A model generated the notes under the pieces. That model did no database searches and had not been told where the DNA came from. It worked only from the letters and a program-made list of their open reading frames with translations. A stretch of DNA of 64,000 bases. Origin: Caballeronia sp. dw_276 (lineage in GTDB: Bacteria > Pseudomonadota > Gammaproteobacteria > Burkholderiales > Burkholderiaceae). The stretch is from positions 1 to 64,000 of the forward strand of contig NZ_JAAVUV010000017.1 in assembly GCF_018449635.1 (NCBI RefSeq), written 5' to 3'. Each line of letters starts with the position of its first letter. The first letter of the stretch is position 1. Positions 42,295 to 52,141 of the stretch are shown here, piece by piece. Position numbers and translations under genes: made by a program.

Positions 42295-44259
42295 ATGAGC
42301 CTGTTATCTTTTCGCGCGCCCGTCCTGTACGCGGCGTGTCATCGCTGCGGCAATGCGCTGACCCACGGCGAAGACGAATGCCCGCATTGCGGCACGAACC
42401 AGTCGCGCGCCCTGCGCGTGATGGGCGCATCCAATACGGTCGACTACGGCAACAATGTCGTGCTGATGCCCGGCCGCATGCTCGTGCCTTACCCAAGCGT
42501 GCCGGAAGAAATCGATACCGCGATGAACATCGCGCGCGAAAGAAAACGCGTGCTGAAACGCGCCGCGTTCTACCTGGCAAGTGCCGGAATGCTCGCGATG
42601 GCGCTGGGGCTGGCCTATGCACCGGCGCTGCGCTCGCCGGCGGTGCAGCGGCTGGCGGCATTGCCCGAGCCCGCAATGCGCCGGGCGGTAATCGCGCCGG
42701 TCGTTCCCGTGGCGCCCGAGGACAACGCGGACGTTGCCATTGCGTCAAGCGCGACTGTGCTTGCAGCTGCCAGTTCGACGAACGTGCGCGATGTGGTGCC
42801 TGCGCCTCGAGCGGTTGTAAAGACGATCCCGCCCGCGAGTGTGGCGTCAAACCAGCCGAGCCAGCCGGTTGCTTCGCATGTCGTGAAGCAAGCCGCCGTT
42901 GACAAACCAGCGGCTGTCACTCCGCCTGCTGTCGTGGCGGTAAAACCCGTTGCACCGCCTGTTGTAGCGGTTGCATCACCGGAAACGAGCACCAGTTCTG
43001 AAAAGACCGCTGAGGCTTACGCGTCTGTCTCCGCCATGGCAAGCAACGCGCTCGCGGCGACGGAAGCGCAGGCCCACGCATTCAACCAGAACGTTGCGAA
43101 CACGTACAACGCGCTGCTGGCATTGGCTGTATCGACGATCCATCCGGCGCCGGCGGAAGTTTCTGCTCAGGCCGAGGCGCCGCCCGCCGTCTCGAGTTCG
43201 GCACCTCCAGCAGGCAAACCCGCTACCATTGCGAAGGCGGCGGCTCCCGCGCGTACGATTACCGCAAATACCCCGACGGCAATCGTGCATGCACCAGCCG
43301 TCGAGGAAGCCAAGCCTCGGGTAGAGACCGCCGTCACAACCCAAGCAGCGCCGGCTATCGCGCCGCCCGTGCAGGTTATGACGACAGCTGCGGCAGCCGC
43401 GCCCCGCCCGGCTCCGCCCGCGCCCAACCCGACCGCTACCGCCGATGTCCCGATCGCGAGTCACGCGCCGGAACCCTCCGCGCTGACTGAAAACGGCCTG
43501 CCGCGCATGTCTATGGCGCCCATCTCGCCTGCCATGACCGCCGAGCGTCCGCCTGCCGGCAGTCCCGGCGAGACGCTGTATATCGCGCGTCTGGCGCTGC
43601 TCACGAACGACCTGAGCGCCGCGCGCAAAAATCTCGCAGAGGTTCCGTCGTCGCTTGTCGACGATGTCGAAGCAAAGCGCATCCGAGAAGAACTTGCCCA
43701 ACGTGAAAGCGCACGCGATACCGCCATGCAACGCGCCCGCGCCTGCGACGCCGCTTCGTCCTGGCGCTGCGCACGCCGTTACGCAAAAGAAGCGATAACG
43801 ATCGACGCCAGCTATCCAGACTCGCGCGTCCTGCTCAAACGGGTGAATTTCAAGGCAGCGCAGGCGAAGAAAGCCGCCGATGCCGCCGCGCTCCAGGCCG
43901 GCGCTGCGAACAATGCAGCGCATGCGCCAGTGCATTCGGCGCCGATCCGCGAATCGGTCGCGGTGTCCGCGGTTTCGCGTTCCGTGACGCCGGGCGCGCC
44001 GCAACAGAACACGTACGCCGCGCCACCGGCGTCGTCGAACAGCAACAGCGCGCCACATTTGTTCGCAACGCCGCCCGTGCGTACGACGCACGAATCACAC
44101 GTGATTCATGACGCACGGGAAACACGCCCTATCGTCGAAACGCGCGAACCGATTACCGTTGCGCCGCCTGTGAAGGCTCCCGAGCCGGAAGAGTCGCAAT
44201 CACGCGTCTTTGGCGGCGGCGTACCGATCCGTCCACCGGGCCGCGGCGACGCACATTGA
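42295..44259 (+). CDS. Zinc-ribbon Pro/Ala-rich single-span membrane protein
   Basis: This 654-residue protein has three parts. Residues 15-33 hold a zinc ribbon with two CxxC pairs (CHRCG and CPHCG). A membrane segment lies near 91-110. The rest, mostly outside the cytoplasm, is a very Ala/Pro/Val-rich low-complexity stretch with many Lys and Ser; a more ordered helical part (about 415-530) has the LARLALLTNDLSAARKNLAEV pattern resembling a tetratricopeptide-like element, with two cysteines in ARACDAASSWRCARRYA. The ATG at 42295 follows AGGGGG by 6-7 bases. I do not recognise the family. It converges on the lipoprotein gene with a 15-bp gap. Confidence 0.75.
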   Translation: MSLLSFRAPVLYAACHRCGNALTHGEDECPHCGTNQSRALRVMGASNTVDYGNNVVLMPGRMLVPYPSVPEEIDTAMNIARERKRVLKRAAFYLASAGMLAMALGLAYAPALRSPAVQRLAALPEPAMRRAVIAPVVPVAPEDNADVAIASSATVLAAASSTNVRDVVPAPRAVVKTIPPASVASNQPSQPVASHVVKQAAVDKPAAVTPPAVVAVKPVAPPVVAVASPETSTSSEKTAEAYASVSAMASNALAATEAQAHAFNQNVANTYNALLALAVSTIHPAPAEVSAQAEAPPAVSSSAPPAGKPATIAKAAAPARTITANTPTAIVHAPAVEEAKPRVETAVTTQAAPAIAPPVQVMTTAAAAAPRPAPPAPNPTATADVPIASHAPEPSALTENGLPRMSMAPISPAMTAERPPAGSPGETLYIARLALLTNDLSAARKNLAEVPSSLVDDVEAKRIREELAQRESARDTAMQRARACDAASSWRCARRYAKEAITIDASYPDSRVLLKRVNFKAAQAKKAADAAALQAGAANNAAHAPVHSAPIRESVAVSAVSRSVTPGAPQQNTYAAPPASSNSNSAPHLFATPPVRTTHESHVIHDARETRPIVETREPITVAPPVKAPEPEESQSRVFGGGVPIRPPGRGDAH

Positions 44260-44274
44260 GCCTTTAAAAGCACG

Positions 44275-45342
44275 CTAATTCGCCGGAATCGTCACGATCG
44301 GCGTCTTGGCGTCCTGATTGGACTCCGCAAGCGCCATCAGCATCTGCACGACGGTGAACGCATATTTCGAATCGAAATCACGCCGGTCGATCCAGTACTG
44401 CGACGGCCCGTACTGGATATCGATATACGCATCTTCCGGCGGTTTCTGGCCGACGTGGACCACGATCGTCGGCCGCGTCTCCACCCCGATCAAGCCGATG
44501 GTCGGTTTCGTCGACCCGTGCGCCACGAGTTCTTCCGGCACGTCGACCTGAGCGCCGAGGTCGGTGAGAATGCCGAGCACGGAGCGCGTGACCATAGGGA
44601 TGCGTTCGCCGCGCTGGGCGGATTGCCCATAGACGACCTCGTAGGTTTTCGTCTTCGGCGACAGCTTCAACAGACGCCGCACGAGCATCAGATCCTTCGA
44701 CGTCTCTGCATTCTCCCCGCTGGTGGTCGCGCCGAGCGTGATGTACACCCGGCTCACATGGTCTTCATCGCGTGTTTCCACGTTCAGCTGGCCCGCAAGC
44801 TGAAGCCGGCGGAACGCCTGGATCAATTCGAAGAAACCCACGCTGCCGTTCGCATTCGGTCCGCCCATTGCGTTCGCATTTTGTAAGCCGCCGACCGATT
44901 GCGCGGTGATGCGCAACAACAGGTCGATTGGAATCGCGCTTTCGGCAAGCGGCAGCACCAGCCCGGGCGCGAGCGGACGGATGTAGGCGGTCGCAAAGGC
45001 CTGGCCCGTCGTTGGCGTAAAGGTGAACGTGGGATGGTTCGAATAGGACACGCTGCCGGTTGCGGCGGCGAAGTTCTGCGTGGTGTCGCCGGCGCTGAAG
45101 GTGGAACCGGCGGTGGCATCGAAGGTATAAGCCGCGATGATCTGGCTGACGCTGAGGAACGCAGGCGAATCGGCGAAGCGGATGCCGACGAGCGCTGCGA
45201 GTATTTCGCGCTTTTTGGCTTCACCGAGCGCTCTCGCGTAATCGACCTGGTCGGCCTTGAGCCGTTTTGGACCGATGGCGGAACAGCCCCCGGCGGTGAT
45301 GCAGACACACAACATGGCGGACAGAAGGGCTTTTCTTCGCAT
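44275..45342 (-). CDS. Lipoprotein of unknown function
   Basis: This 355-residue protein has a lipoprotein signal with lipobox TAGGC at about residue 20, so it should be anchored in the envelope. The rest is soluble and has no motif that I recognise: a region with AAYTFDATAGSTFSAGDTTQNF and a later region LLKLSPKTKTYEVVYGQSAQRGERIPMVTRSVLGILTDLGAQVDVPEEL. The ending contains YIDIQYGPSQYWIDRRDFDSKYAFTVVQML. It looks like a conserved, structured envelope protein. The gene is single and lies between the zinc-ribbon gene and a DUF4148 gene. Confidence 0.75.
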   Translation of the reverse strand: MRRKALLSAMLCVCITAGGCSAIGPKRLKADQVDYARALGEAKKREILAALVGIRFADSPAFLSVSQIIAAYTFDATAGSTFSAGDTTQNFAAATGSVSYSNHPTFTFTPTTGQAFATAYIRPLAPGLVLPLAESAIPIDLLLRITAQSVGGLQNANAMGGPNANGSVGFFELIQAFRRLQLAGQLNVETRDEDHVSRVYITLGATTSGENAETSKDLMLVRRLLKLSPKTKTYEVVYGQSAQRGERIPMVTRSVLGILTDLGAQVDVPEELVAHGSTKPTIGLIGVETRPTIVVHVGQKPPEDAYIDIQYGPSQYWIDRRDFDSKYAFTVVQMLMALAESNQDAKTPIVTIPAN

Positions 45343-45449
45343 TCAGCTGGACCACGGTAATGCGGGCAGCACAATGCCGCCCGGCGAACCGCTGCCGTTG
45401 CAACTTCCGTTCCCCGACGTCTATTTCCTCTGTAGAAACCTTCTGCGCC

Positions 45450-45734
45450 CTATTGCGGCGTTGACGGCGTCATCGTCTTCTTCGGAGTTGTCGCGCCCGT
45501 TGCGCCAGAGCCATACGTGGCCTTTTCGGCGCGCTGAATGTCGTTCGGGTAAGTGGGATCATTGGCCGTCGGCTGATAACCATGGGCTTCGAGATTCTTC
45601 AGATCCGCCTTCTCCGATGCCCGCGTCGGCGGCGAATTATTCGGCTGCGCGGTTTGAGCCTGAGCGGACGCGGCAAACGAAATTGCCATCGTCATCGCTA
45701 CAAAACCAGTACGTACAAGATGAAGTTTCGACAT
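45450..45734 (-). CDS. DUF4148-like exported small protein
   Basis: This 94-residue protein has a signal peptide (about 1-27, ending Ser-Ala-Gln-Ala) and a mature part rich in Pro, Ser, Thr and Lys, with ASEKADLKNLEAHGYQPTANDPTYPNDIQRAEK, the recognisable DUF4148 region. The C-terminal quarter is repetitive. Its relative at 5379-5720 shares only the family pattern. Expected location is the periplasm; function unknown. Confidence 0.75.
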   Translation of the reverse strand: MSKLHLVRTGFVAMTMAISFAASAQAQTAQPNNSPPTRASEKADLKNLEAHGYQPTANDPTYPNDIQRAEKATYGSGATGATTPKKTMTPSTPQ

Positions 45735-45812
45735 GGCGGCCTCCGGGCTTTAGTTATCACGATGAATATCGCAACGCATCGCGCATGCCCGGCCTACTGG
45801 CCCAACTGACCG

Positions 45813-46496
45813 TTATGGATTCAGTCGCGCAGCCGCGCGTCTGACGATCTCAGTGCGAACTGCGCGCCCTGCTTCGCCACGATTCCACACGAGGTCGACT
45901 ACGGCCTTGGGCGCGGTATCCGGCGTGCCTGAATTGAAGGGCGGCGCGGGTGCGTATTCCAGTTGAAGCTGGATGGCTTGCCCTTCGGTTTCGCCAATCA
46001 AATCAGTCAACAGCGTCAGCGCAAAATCGATGCCCGCCGTCACGCCCCCTCCGGTCATGAGGTTGCCGTCCTGCACCACGCGCGCCTTGACGGGAATCGC
46101 GCCGAACTGATCCAGCCAATGATGAGCCGCCCAATGCGTTGTCGCCCGCCGGCCGCGCAGCAATCCTGCTGCCCCCAGCACCAGCGCGCCCGTGCAAACC
46201 GACGTCACGAAACGCGCGTTCGCCGCCTGCTTCCGGATGAAATCGAGCGCGAGAACGTCTTCCATCAATTCACCGACGCCCACGCCGCCGGGAATGCACA
46301 ACACATCGAGCTGTGGGCACTCGCCATAGATGATGGAGGGTATCAGCGACAGCCCGCTGCTCGACTTCACGGGTTCAAGCGTCTTGTTCACAAGATGAAC
46401 TTTTGCGCCGGGGACGGACGCGAAGACATCATGGGGACCGGTTAGATCCAGTTGCTGGACGCCGGAGAAAACAAGAAAGCCGATATGCAGGGTCAT
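45813..46496 (-). CDS. DJ-1/PfpI-superfamily protein, isonitrile hydratase-like
   Basis: This 227-residue protein has the DJ-1/PfpI fold with nucleophile Cys in VTSVCTGALVLGAAGLL (about residue 100) followed by THWAAH, and Asp in FSGVQQLDLTGPHDVF. This combination and length match isonitrile hydratase (InhA) of Pseudomonas, which converts isonitriles to N-substituted formamides, though close homologues may do other chemistry. The ATG at 46496 is preceded by GTGAGG; the frame's earlier ATG at 46511 is weaker. It is divergent from the GlxA-type regulator gene across 117 bp. Confidence 0.8.
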   Translation of the reverse strand: MTLHIGFLVFSGVQQLDLTGPHDVFASVPGAKVHLVNKTLEPVKSSSGLSLIPSIIYGECPQLDVLCIPGGVGVGELMEDVLALDFIRKQAANARFVTSVCTGALVLGAAGLLRGRRATTHWAAHHWLDQFGAIPVKARVVQDGNLMTGGGVTAGIDFALTLLTDLIGETEGQAIQLQLEYAPAPPFNSGTPDTAPKAVVDLVWNRGEAGRAVRTEIVRRAAARLNP

Positions 46497-46613
46497 GGTG
46501 AATCGCCTCACGAAGAGTGAACAACCGAACTGGACGGCTTGAAGATACCTCGTTAATCTTTGGCGAGATTGTCAATTGACCCTCGTTTCACGCCAAACTT
46601 ATTTCGAGTTGAG

Positions 46614-47618
46614 ATGAACCGCACGCCACGCCGTATCGATATTTTCGCGTTTCCCGATGTCCAACTGCTCGATGTTTCCGGTCCGCTGCAGGTGTTTGCA
46701 TCGGCTAACGAATTGTCGATTGCGGCGGGGCTCGACGCGCCTTACGTGCCGCGCGTCGTTGCGGCGACTTCCGGCGAAGTCCACAGCACCGCCGGACTCG
46801 GGTTGTTCGCGCATCCCTTGCCGTCCGCGAGCGAAACCACCGATACGCTGATCATCGCGGGAGGCCGGGGTGTGCACGCGGTATCGAAGGATGCGGCGCA
46901 GGTCGCATGGGTCCGGGAACGCGCGCCGCGGGCGCGGCGGGTGGCATCGGTATGTACCGGCGCCTTTCTGCTAGCCGCCGCCGGCCTTCTCGACAAACGC
47001 CGCGCCGTCACGCACTGGGCGCATTGCGACCTGCTGGGCAAGCGCTTTCCGGACGTGCGGGTGGACCCCGCGCCGATCTTTATCCGCGATGGCGCGGTGT
47101 GGACGTCGGCGGGCGTAACGGCGGGTATCGACCTCGCGCTCGCGCTCGTGGAGGACGATCTGGGCCGCGAGCTCGCACTCGATGTCGCGCGCGAACTCGT
47201 GGTTTTCCTGAAACGGCCAGGCGGCCAAGCGCAATTCAGCGCGACGTTATCGCTGCAAAAAGCAGGCGACCGGTTTGCGGAATTGCACGCGTGGATCGCG
47301 GAGAACATGGCAGCGGATTTATCCATCGCGATGCTCGCCGAACGCGCCGGCATGAGCGAGCGCAGTTTCGTGCGGCACTATCGCGCGCAGACCGGCGTCA
47401 CGCCCGCACGCGCCATCGACAGGTTGCGGGTGGAGGCGGCAAGGCGCCTTCTCGGCGACACCGCGTTCCCGATCAAGCGCGTCGCGGCGCGCTGCGGGTT
47501 TGGATCGGAGGAAACCATGCGGCGCAGCTTTTTGCGCTCGACGGGCGTCTCGCCGCAAGCGTATCGCGAACGATTTTCGGCGCTGGGCGGCGATTCGGAT
47601 ATGGGGACGCGGTCGTGA
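46614..47618 (+). CDS. GlxA-type transcriptional regulator (DJ-1-like domain plus AraC DNA-binding domain)
   Basis: This 334-residue protein has an N-terminal DJ-1/PfpI-like domain (about 8-175, with nucleophile-region VCTGAFLLAAAGLLDKRRAVTHW) and a C-terminal AraC-type DNA-binding domain (about 220-320: LSIAMLAERAGMSERSFVRHYRAQTGVTPARAIDRLRVEAARRLL). Such GlxA-family regulators control catabolism of small nitrogen compounds. The ATG at 46614 is used; the frame also opens earlier at a TTG. Being divergent from the isonitrile hydratase-like gene, it is the probable regulator of that gene, and the two share the DJ-1 fold. Confidence 0.9.
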   Translation: MNRTPRRIDIFAFPDVQLLDVSGPLQVFASANELSIAAGLDAPYVPRVVAATSGEVHSTAGLGLFAHPLPSASETTDTLIIAGGRGVHAVSKDAAQVAWVRERAPRARRVASVCTGAFLLAAAGLLDKRRAVTHWAHCDLLGKRFPDVRVDPAPIFIRDGAVWTSAGVTAGIDLALALVEDDLGRELALDVARELVVFLKRPGGQAQFSATLSLQKAGDRFAELHAWIAENMAADLSIAMLAERAGMSERSFVRHYRAQTGVTPARAIDRLRVEAARRLLGDTAFPIKRVAARCGFGSEETMRRSFLRSTGVSPQAYRERFSALGGDSDMGTRS

Positions 47619-47738
47619 CGCAACGCGGCGGCGCAGCAAACGGGCCGCCCTCAGATTTCAGGCCTTACGCCATGTCAAAAACGTGGAATTTCGGGATAAT
47701 GCTGCATTGCGCACGCCACAGTCCACATTTCCCGCCCC

Positions 47739-48974
47739 ATGTCCATTATCGATATCCCCAATGATCCGCTCGGGCGCGTCGTCGCCCCCTATGGCGCTGG
47801 TCCGGCAGAGGTCGCGCTTGCCGTAGGCGGACTGGCGATCGGCACAGGCGAATTTGCTTCCATGACCATCCTGCCGATCATCGCGCACGGTCTGGACACG
47901 TCGCTGCCCACCATGGGCCACATCATCAGCGCGTACGCGCTCGGTGTTGTGATCGGTGCGCCGCTGATCACCATCTTCTTCGCCAAGATCCCGCGCCGCG
48001 CCATGCTGATCGGCCTGATGCTGATGTTCGCGTTCGGCAACCTGCTGAGCGCGCTCGCACCCAATTACACGCTGCTGCTGATCGCGCGCTTTATTTCAGG
48101 TGTGCCGCACGGCGCGTATTTTGGTGTGGCCGCGTTGACGGCGGCATCGCTGGTACCGCCCGACCGGCGTGCGCGGGCCGTCGGACGCGTGATGCTGGGA
48201 TTGACCATCGCGAATATCTTTGGCGTGCCGCTCGCAACGTGGCTCGGCCAATGGCTCGGCTGGCGCGCGGATTTCCTGCTCGTCGGCACGCTCGGCATCC
48301 TCACCATGATCGGCGTGCGCGTCTTCCTGCCGCCTATTCACGCGGGCGGCGCCACGCCCCGGCGTGAACTCGGCGTGTTCCGCCGCGCGCAGGTCTGGCT
48401 GACGCTTTCGGTGATTGCGGTGGGTTTTGGCGGCTTGTTTGCGGTCTACACCTACATCACACCCACGCTGCTGAACGTGACCCACGTCGCGCCGTGGCGA
48501 GTGCCGTTGCTGCTCGGCGCGCTGGGCGTCGGCATGACGGCGGGCAGCTTGATCGGCGGTGTTCTCGCCGACAAATCCCGCCTCTGGACCATCTTCGGCA
48601 TGCTGATCTGGAACGCGGCGGCGCTGGCGGCGTTCGCGTATTCATCGGCTAATGAATGGACAGCGACGCTCAATCTCTTCGCGATGGGACTCGGCATCGC
48701 GGTTGTCCCTGCCGTGCAGACGCGCCTGATGGACGTGGCCGGCGACGCCCAGACCGTGGCCGCCGCGCTCAACCATTCGGCCTTCAATATTGCGAACGCC
48801 CTGGGTGCGTGGGCTGGCGGCGTGGTGGTCGCGCTCGGCTTCGGGCTCGAAGCAACGGGCTGGACGGGCGCCATCCTCGCCTGTGGCGGCATTGTGCTGC
48901 TCGGCGTTTCCGTTGCAGTCGAGCGACGCTCGTTGTTGCCCGGCCCACGCACGGCCGGCGCATACGCCGAATAA
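47739..48974 (+). CDS. MFS transporter (DHA1 type)
   Basis: This 411-residue protein has 12 membrane segments of the DHA1 sugar-efflux/chloramphenicol-resistance type. Early motifs are GGLAIGTGEFASMTILPIIA and YALGVVIGAPLITIFFAKIPRRAML, which are typical of the AraJ/YdeA subfamily that exports arabinose or other small molecules. It comes 120 bp after the GlxA-type regulator on the same strand. The substrate is unknown; it may clear a product of the adjacent pathway. Confidence 0.87.
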   Translation: MSIIDIPNDPLGRVVAPYGAGPAEVALAVGGLAIGTGEFASMTILPIIAHGLDTSLPTMGHIISAYALGVVIGAPLITIFFAKIPRRAMLIGLMLMFAFGNLLSALAPNYTLLLIARFISGVPHGAYFGVAALTAASLVPPDRRARAVGRVMLGLTIANIFGVPLATWLGQWLGWRADFLLVGTLGILTMIGVRVFLPPIHAGGATPRRELGVFRRAQVWLTLSVIAVGFGGLFAVYTYITPTLLNVTHVAPWRVPLLLGALGVGMTAGSLIGGVLADKSRLWTIFGMLIWNAAALAAFAYSSANEWTATLNLFAMGLGIAVVPAVQTRLMDVAGDAQTVAAALNHSAFNIANALGAWAGGVVVALGFGLEATGWTGAILACGGIVLLGVSVAVERRSLLPGPRTAGAYAE

Positions 48975-49215
48975 CTCGGGGCCGTATCCAACTCCTTTTG
49001 CACGTCGCATAATGCGGCTTCTGACGCTGGCCAAATAAATAATCGGTGGCGATTCCTTACGGAGTCCCTCAAGCCGGAAGCCGCATTTGCCGTTATTACA
49101 ATCAGGGCTGGCCAACAAGAGGGTCGTGAGATAGACACCCGCCGCGCCTGTTGTGAACGCCGACATCGAACAAAAGTGAGTCAAGAGCCGCATTCGCCGT
49201 CGGCTCGGAGCGCCG

Positions 49216-52137
49216 ATGAACGTCCATTCCGAAAAGCCGGCCACGCTCGTGGCGGATCAAAGCCACGATGAATCCGTCGTGGCTTTCGCACGCCCGGCGC
49301 CCGATGCGCCGAGGCATGCGAATGCGGACACGTGCATCGATTCGCTGTTGCGCAATGCCGCCACCCTCGCCGATACCACCTGTTGGGCGTGGTATCAGCC
49401 CGGCGCCGGCATGCATCTCGCGGCGCAGGGTTCGCTTGACGATGCCTGGCCCGCCGTTCTCTCCGTCGACGATTTCCACGCCTACTGCACGACGCATCGG
49501 CTGTGCCTCTGGCCGACCGGCAGCGGCGAAAATATCCTCGGCTGGCTGCTCGCGCCGGCGGCCGAAGCTGCGAACCGCTCGCTCGCCGACTTCGCGCGAA
49601 GCCTCGGCGAAGCGCTGCAAACAGATGCCCTCGCGCGCGCCCAGACCACGCAACGCGTGCTCTACGAGATCGCTTATCTTGCGAGTTCCGTGCGTGATCG
49701 TTCCGAATTCCTGCTCGGCGTGCATCGGCAACTTGCCACGCTCATCGACGCAGAGAATTTCTATCTCGCGCTCTACGATCCTTCGAACAACGAAATCACC
49801 TATCCGTATTACGTCGATGTCATCGATACCTGCGCGCTCGATCCGGCCGCTTACGACACGCTGGATTTATCGTGTCTGTCGCTTACTGGCCAGGTGCTGA
49901 CCACCGGCCAGCCGCTTTTGATCGATGCCGCCGGAATCGCCGCCGCCGAAACCGAAGGCCGTTTCTTTTGCGTGGGCGACCGCCCCGAATTCTGGATGGG
50001 CGCGCCGCTCAAGAACGCGTCCGACGAAGTGTTCGGCATGATCGCCATGCAGGTCTACGACGTTGCGCGGGTCTACAGCGTGGAGGATCGCGCGCTCTTT
50101 CTGGTGGTCGCGCGGCACGTGGCGATGGCGCTCGACCGCATCTTGCATCGGGCGGATCTCGAGGAAACGGTGTCGCGCCGGACTGCCGAGTTATCGGAAG
50201 TCAATCGCGCGCTGCGGCTTGAAATCGCGGAACGAAAACGTGCCGAGCATTTGCAGGGTGCGCTGTTCCAGATCGCCGAACTGTCGAGCCGGCATGGCGA
50301 CATGCTGGAATTTTTCCGCAGCTTGCACGGCATTGTCGGCGAGTTGCTGTACGCGCGAAACTTCTACGTTGCGCTGGTCGATATTGCTTCGGAGAACGTG
50401 TCGTTCCCCTATTACGTCGACGAACTGGTGAACACGTGCCCGGTTCCACGACGCGGCCGGCGCGGCCTCACCGAGTATGTGATTCGTGAACGCCGTCCGT
50501 GCCTGATCGATCTCGCTGAAGCAACGCGGCTGGTGGAAACGGGCGAAATAGAAGGCGCAGGCGAGAGCATCAAGTTGCGATCCTGGCTCGGGATTCCGCT
50601 GTTCGACGGCGACGAAGTGCGCGGCGTGCTCGCCGTGCAAAGCTATTCGTCGCGCGTGCGTTACTCGAAGCGCGACCAGGAATTGCTGACCTTCGTATCG
50701 CGTCATATCGATACCGCGCTGTCACGGCGCAGCGCCGCCGAGGCGCTGCACGCGGCGAACCTCGAACTCGAGGAACGCGTGCAGAACCGCACGCGCGAAC
50801 TCGACGACGCAAACGCCCGCCTGCAACACGAAAATTCGCACGACGCGCTGACCGGCCTCCCGAATCGCAGCCACATGTTGCATCGGCTGCAGCAAGCGTG
50901 GCGTGATCATCATTGCGACGGCGAACAACTGGCGGTGATGTTCATCGACCTGGACCGGTTCAAGGTCGTGAACGACAGCCTTGGCCATCATTTCGGCGAC
51001 ATGCTGCTGGTACAGGCCGCGAGTCGTTTGCGCGGATGCCTGCGGGACACCGACCTGCTTGCACGTCTGGGCGGCGACGAGTTCGCGGTGCTCTCGCCGG
51101 GTGCGTCCCTTGAAACCGCCGTGGATATCGCCGAGAGGATCCTGGCCGCATTCGACCTGCCGTTCCATATCGATGAACATGTGGTGTTTTCATCGTGCAG
51201 CATTGGCATTGTGAGTCCGGACCAGCAGTTTCATAAGGAGCCCGCCGACCTTCTTCGCGACGCCGATACGGCCATGTATCGCGTGAAAAATGGCGGACGT
51301 GACAGCTTCGTGGTGTTCAACCATGAGCTTCGGCGCGAGGTATCGGATCAGGTTGAACGCGAAGGCGCGCTGCGCAATGCACTCAAACGCGACGACGAAC
51401 TCGTGCCGTATTTCCAGCCCATCGTCTGCGCGAACTCGGGGCAACTGGTCGCGCTCGAAGCATTGATCCGATGGCGCCAGCCCGACGGCAGCGTGATCCC
51501 GCCCGGCGAGTTCCTGCCGGCAGTCGAAGGACTGCGTCTGATCGGGCGGCTCGACCTCTACATGCTTACGCGCGTGGCGGTCATCCTCGCGCAGCCCGAA
51601 CATGCAGACTGGCCGCCAGTCCACGTGAACTGTTCGAGCTACAGCATGACGCGCGCTGAATTCGCCGATGATGTCCTCGCTCTGCTCTCGCGATACGCCG
51701 TCTCGCCCTCGCGCATCTGCCTGGAACTCACGGAAGGCGCGCTCGTCGCCGAACCCGATCTTGCAAGACGAACCATGCAGCGTCTTGCCGATCACGGCAT
51801 GTCGGTCGTGCTCGATGACTTCGGCGCGGGATTTTCATCGCTGAGTTATGTGCATCAATACCGGTTTAGCGGCTTGAAGATCGACCGCTCGTTCATCTTC
51901 GAGCTGACCACGAGCCCGCGCAGCCGCGCGATCGTGCGAGCTATCGTGCGGATGGCGGAATCGCTCGACCTGACGGTGGTGGCCGAAGGCGTGGAAGATG
52001 CCGCGACGCTTGCCGTGTTGTGCGAAATGGGCGCGGCGCAGGCGCAGGGTTATTACTTCGCCCGCCCCATGCCATTGGAAGAACTCTTGCTCACCACGCT
52101 TCTGCCCCGTCTGCAAGTGCTGGCGCAGGAGCCTTGA
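49216..52137 (+). CDS. GAF-GAF-GGDEF-EAL protein
   Basis: This 973-residue protein has two GAF-type sensor domains (about 150-310 and 345-505), a GGDEF domain (about 545-700) with intact RLGGDEF and an EAL domain (about 715-965) with EALIRW, LELTEGAL, LDDFGAGFSS, the LKIDRSF lysine and QGYYFARP. The two GAF parts share motifs such as (Y/F)PYYVD near their middles, indicating an internal duplication. A region before GAF1 (1-150) resembles a weak sensor. Both active sites appear intact, so it could make and break c-di-GMP depending on the signal. No membrane segment is visible. GGAG precedes ATG 49216. Confidence 0.92.
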   Translation: MNVHSEKPATLVADQSHDESVVAFARPAPDAPRHANADTCIDSLLRNAATLADTTCWAWYQPGAGMHLAAQGSLDDAWPAVLSVDDFHAYCTTHRLCLWPTGSGENILGWLLAPAAEAANRSLADFARSLGEALQTDALARAQTTQRVLYEIAYLASSVRDRSEFLLGVHRQLATLIDAENFYLALYDPSNNEITYPYYVDVIDTCALDPAAYDTLDLSCLSLTGQVLTTGQPLLIDAAGIAAAETEGRFFCVGDRPEFWMGAPLKNASDEVFGMIAMQVYDVARVYSVEDRALFLVVARHVAMALDRILHRADLEETVSRRTAELSEVNRALRLEIAERKRAEHLQGALFQIAELSSRHGDMLEFFRSLHGIVGELLYARNFYVALVDIASENVSFPYYVDELVNTCPVPRRGRRGLTEYVIRERRPCLIDLAEATRLVETGEIEGAGESIKLRSWLGIPLFDGDEVRGVLAVQSYSSRVRYSKRDQELLTFVSRHIDTALSRRSAAEALHAANLELEERVQNRTRELDDANARLQHENSHDALTGLPNRSHMLHRLQQAWRDHHCDGEQLAVMFIDLDRFKVVNDSLGHHFGDMLLVQAASRLRGCLRDTDLLARLGGDEFAVLSPGASLETAVDIAERILAAFDLPFHIDEHVVFSSCSIGIVSPDQQFHKEPADLLRDADTAMYRVKNGGRDSFVVFNHELRREVSDQVEREGALRNALKRDDELVPYFQPIVCANSGQLVALEALIRWRQPDGSVIPPGEFLPAVEGLRLIGRLDLYMLTRVAVILAQPEHADWPPVHVNCSSYSMTRAEFADDVLALLSRYAVSPSRICLELTEGALVAEPDLARRTMQRLADHGMSVVLDDFGAGFSSLSYVHQYRFSGLKIDRSFIFELTTSPRSRAIVRAIVRMAESLDLTVVAEGVEDAATLAVLCEMGAAQAQGYYFARPMPLEELLLTTLLPRLQVLAQEP

Positions 52138-52141
52138 GCGC

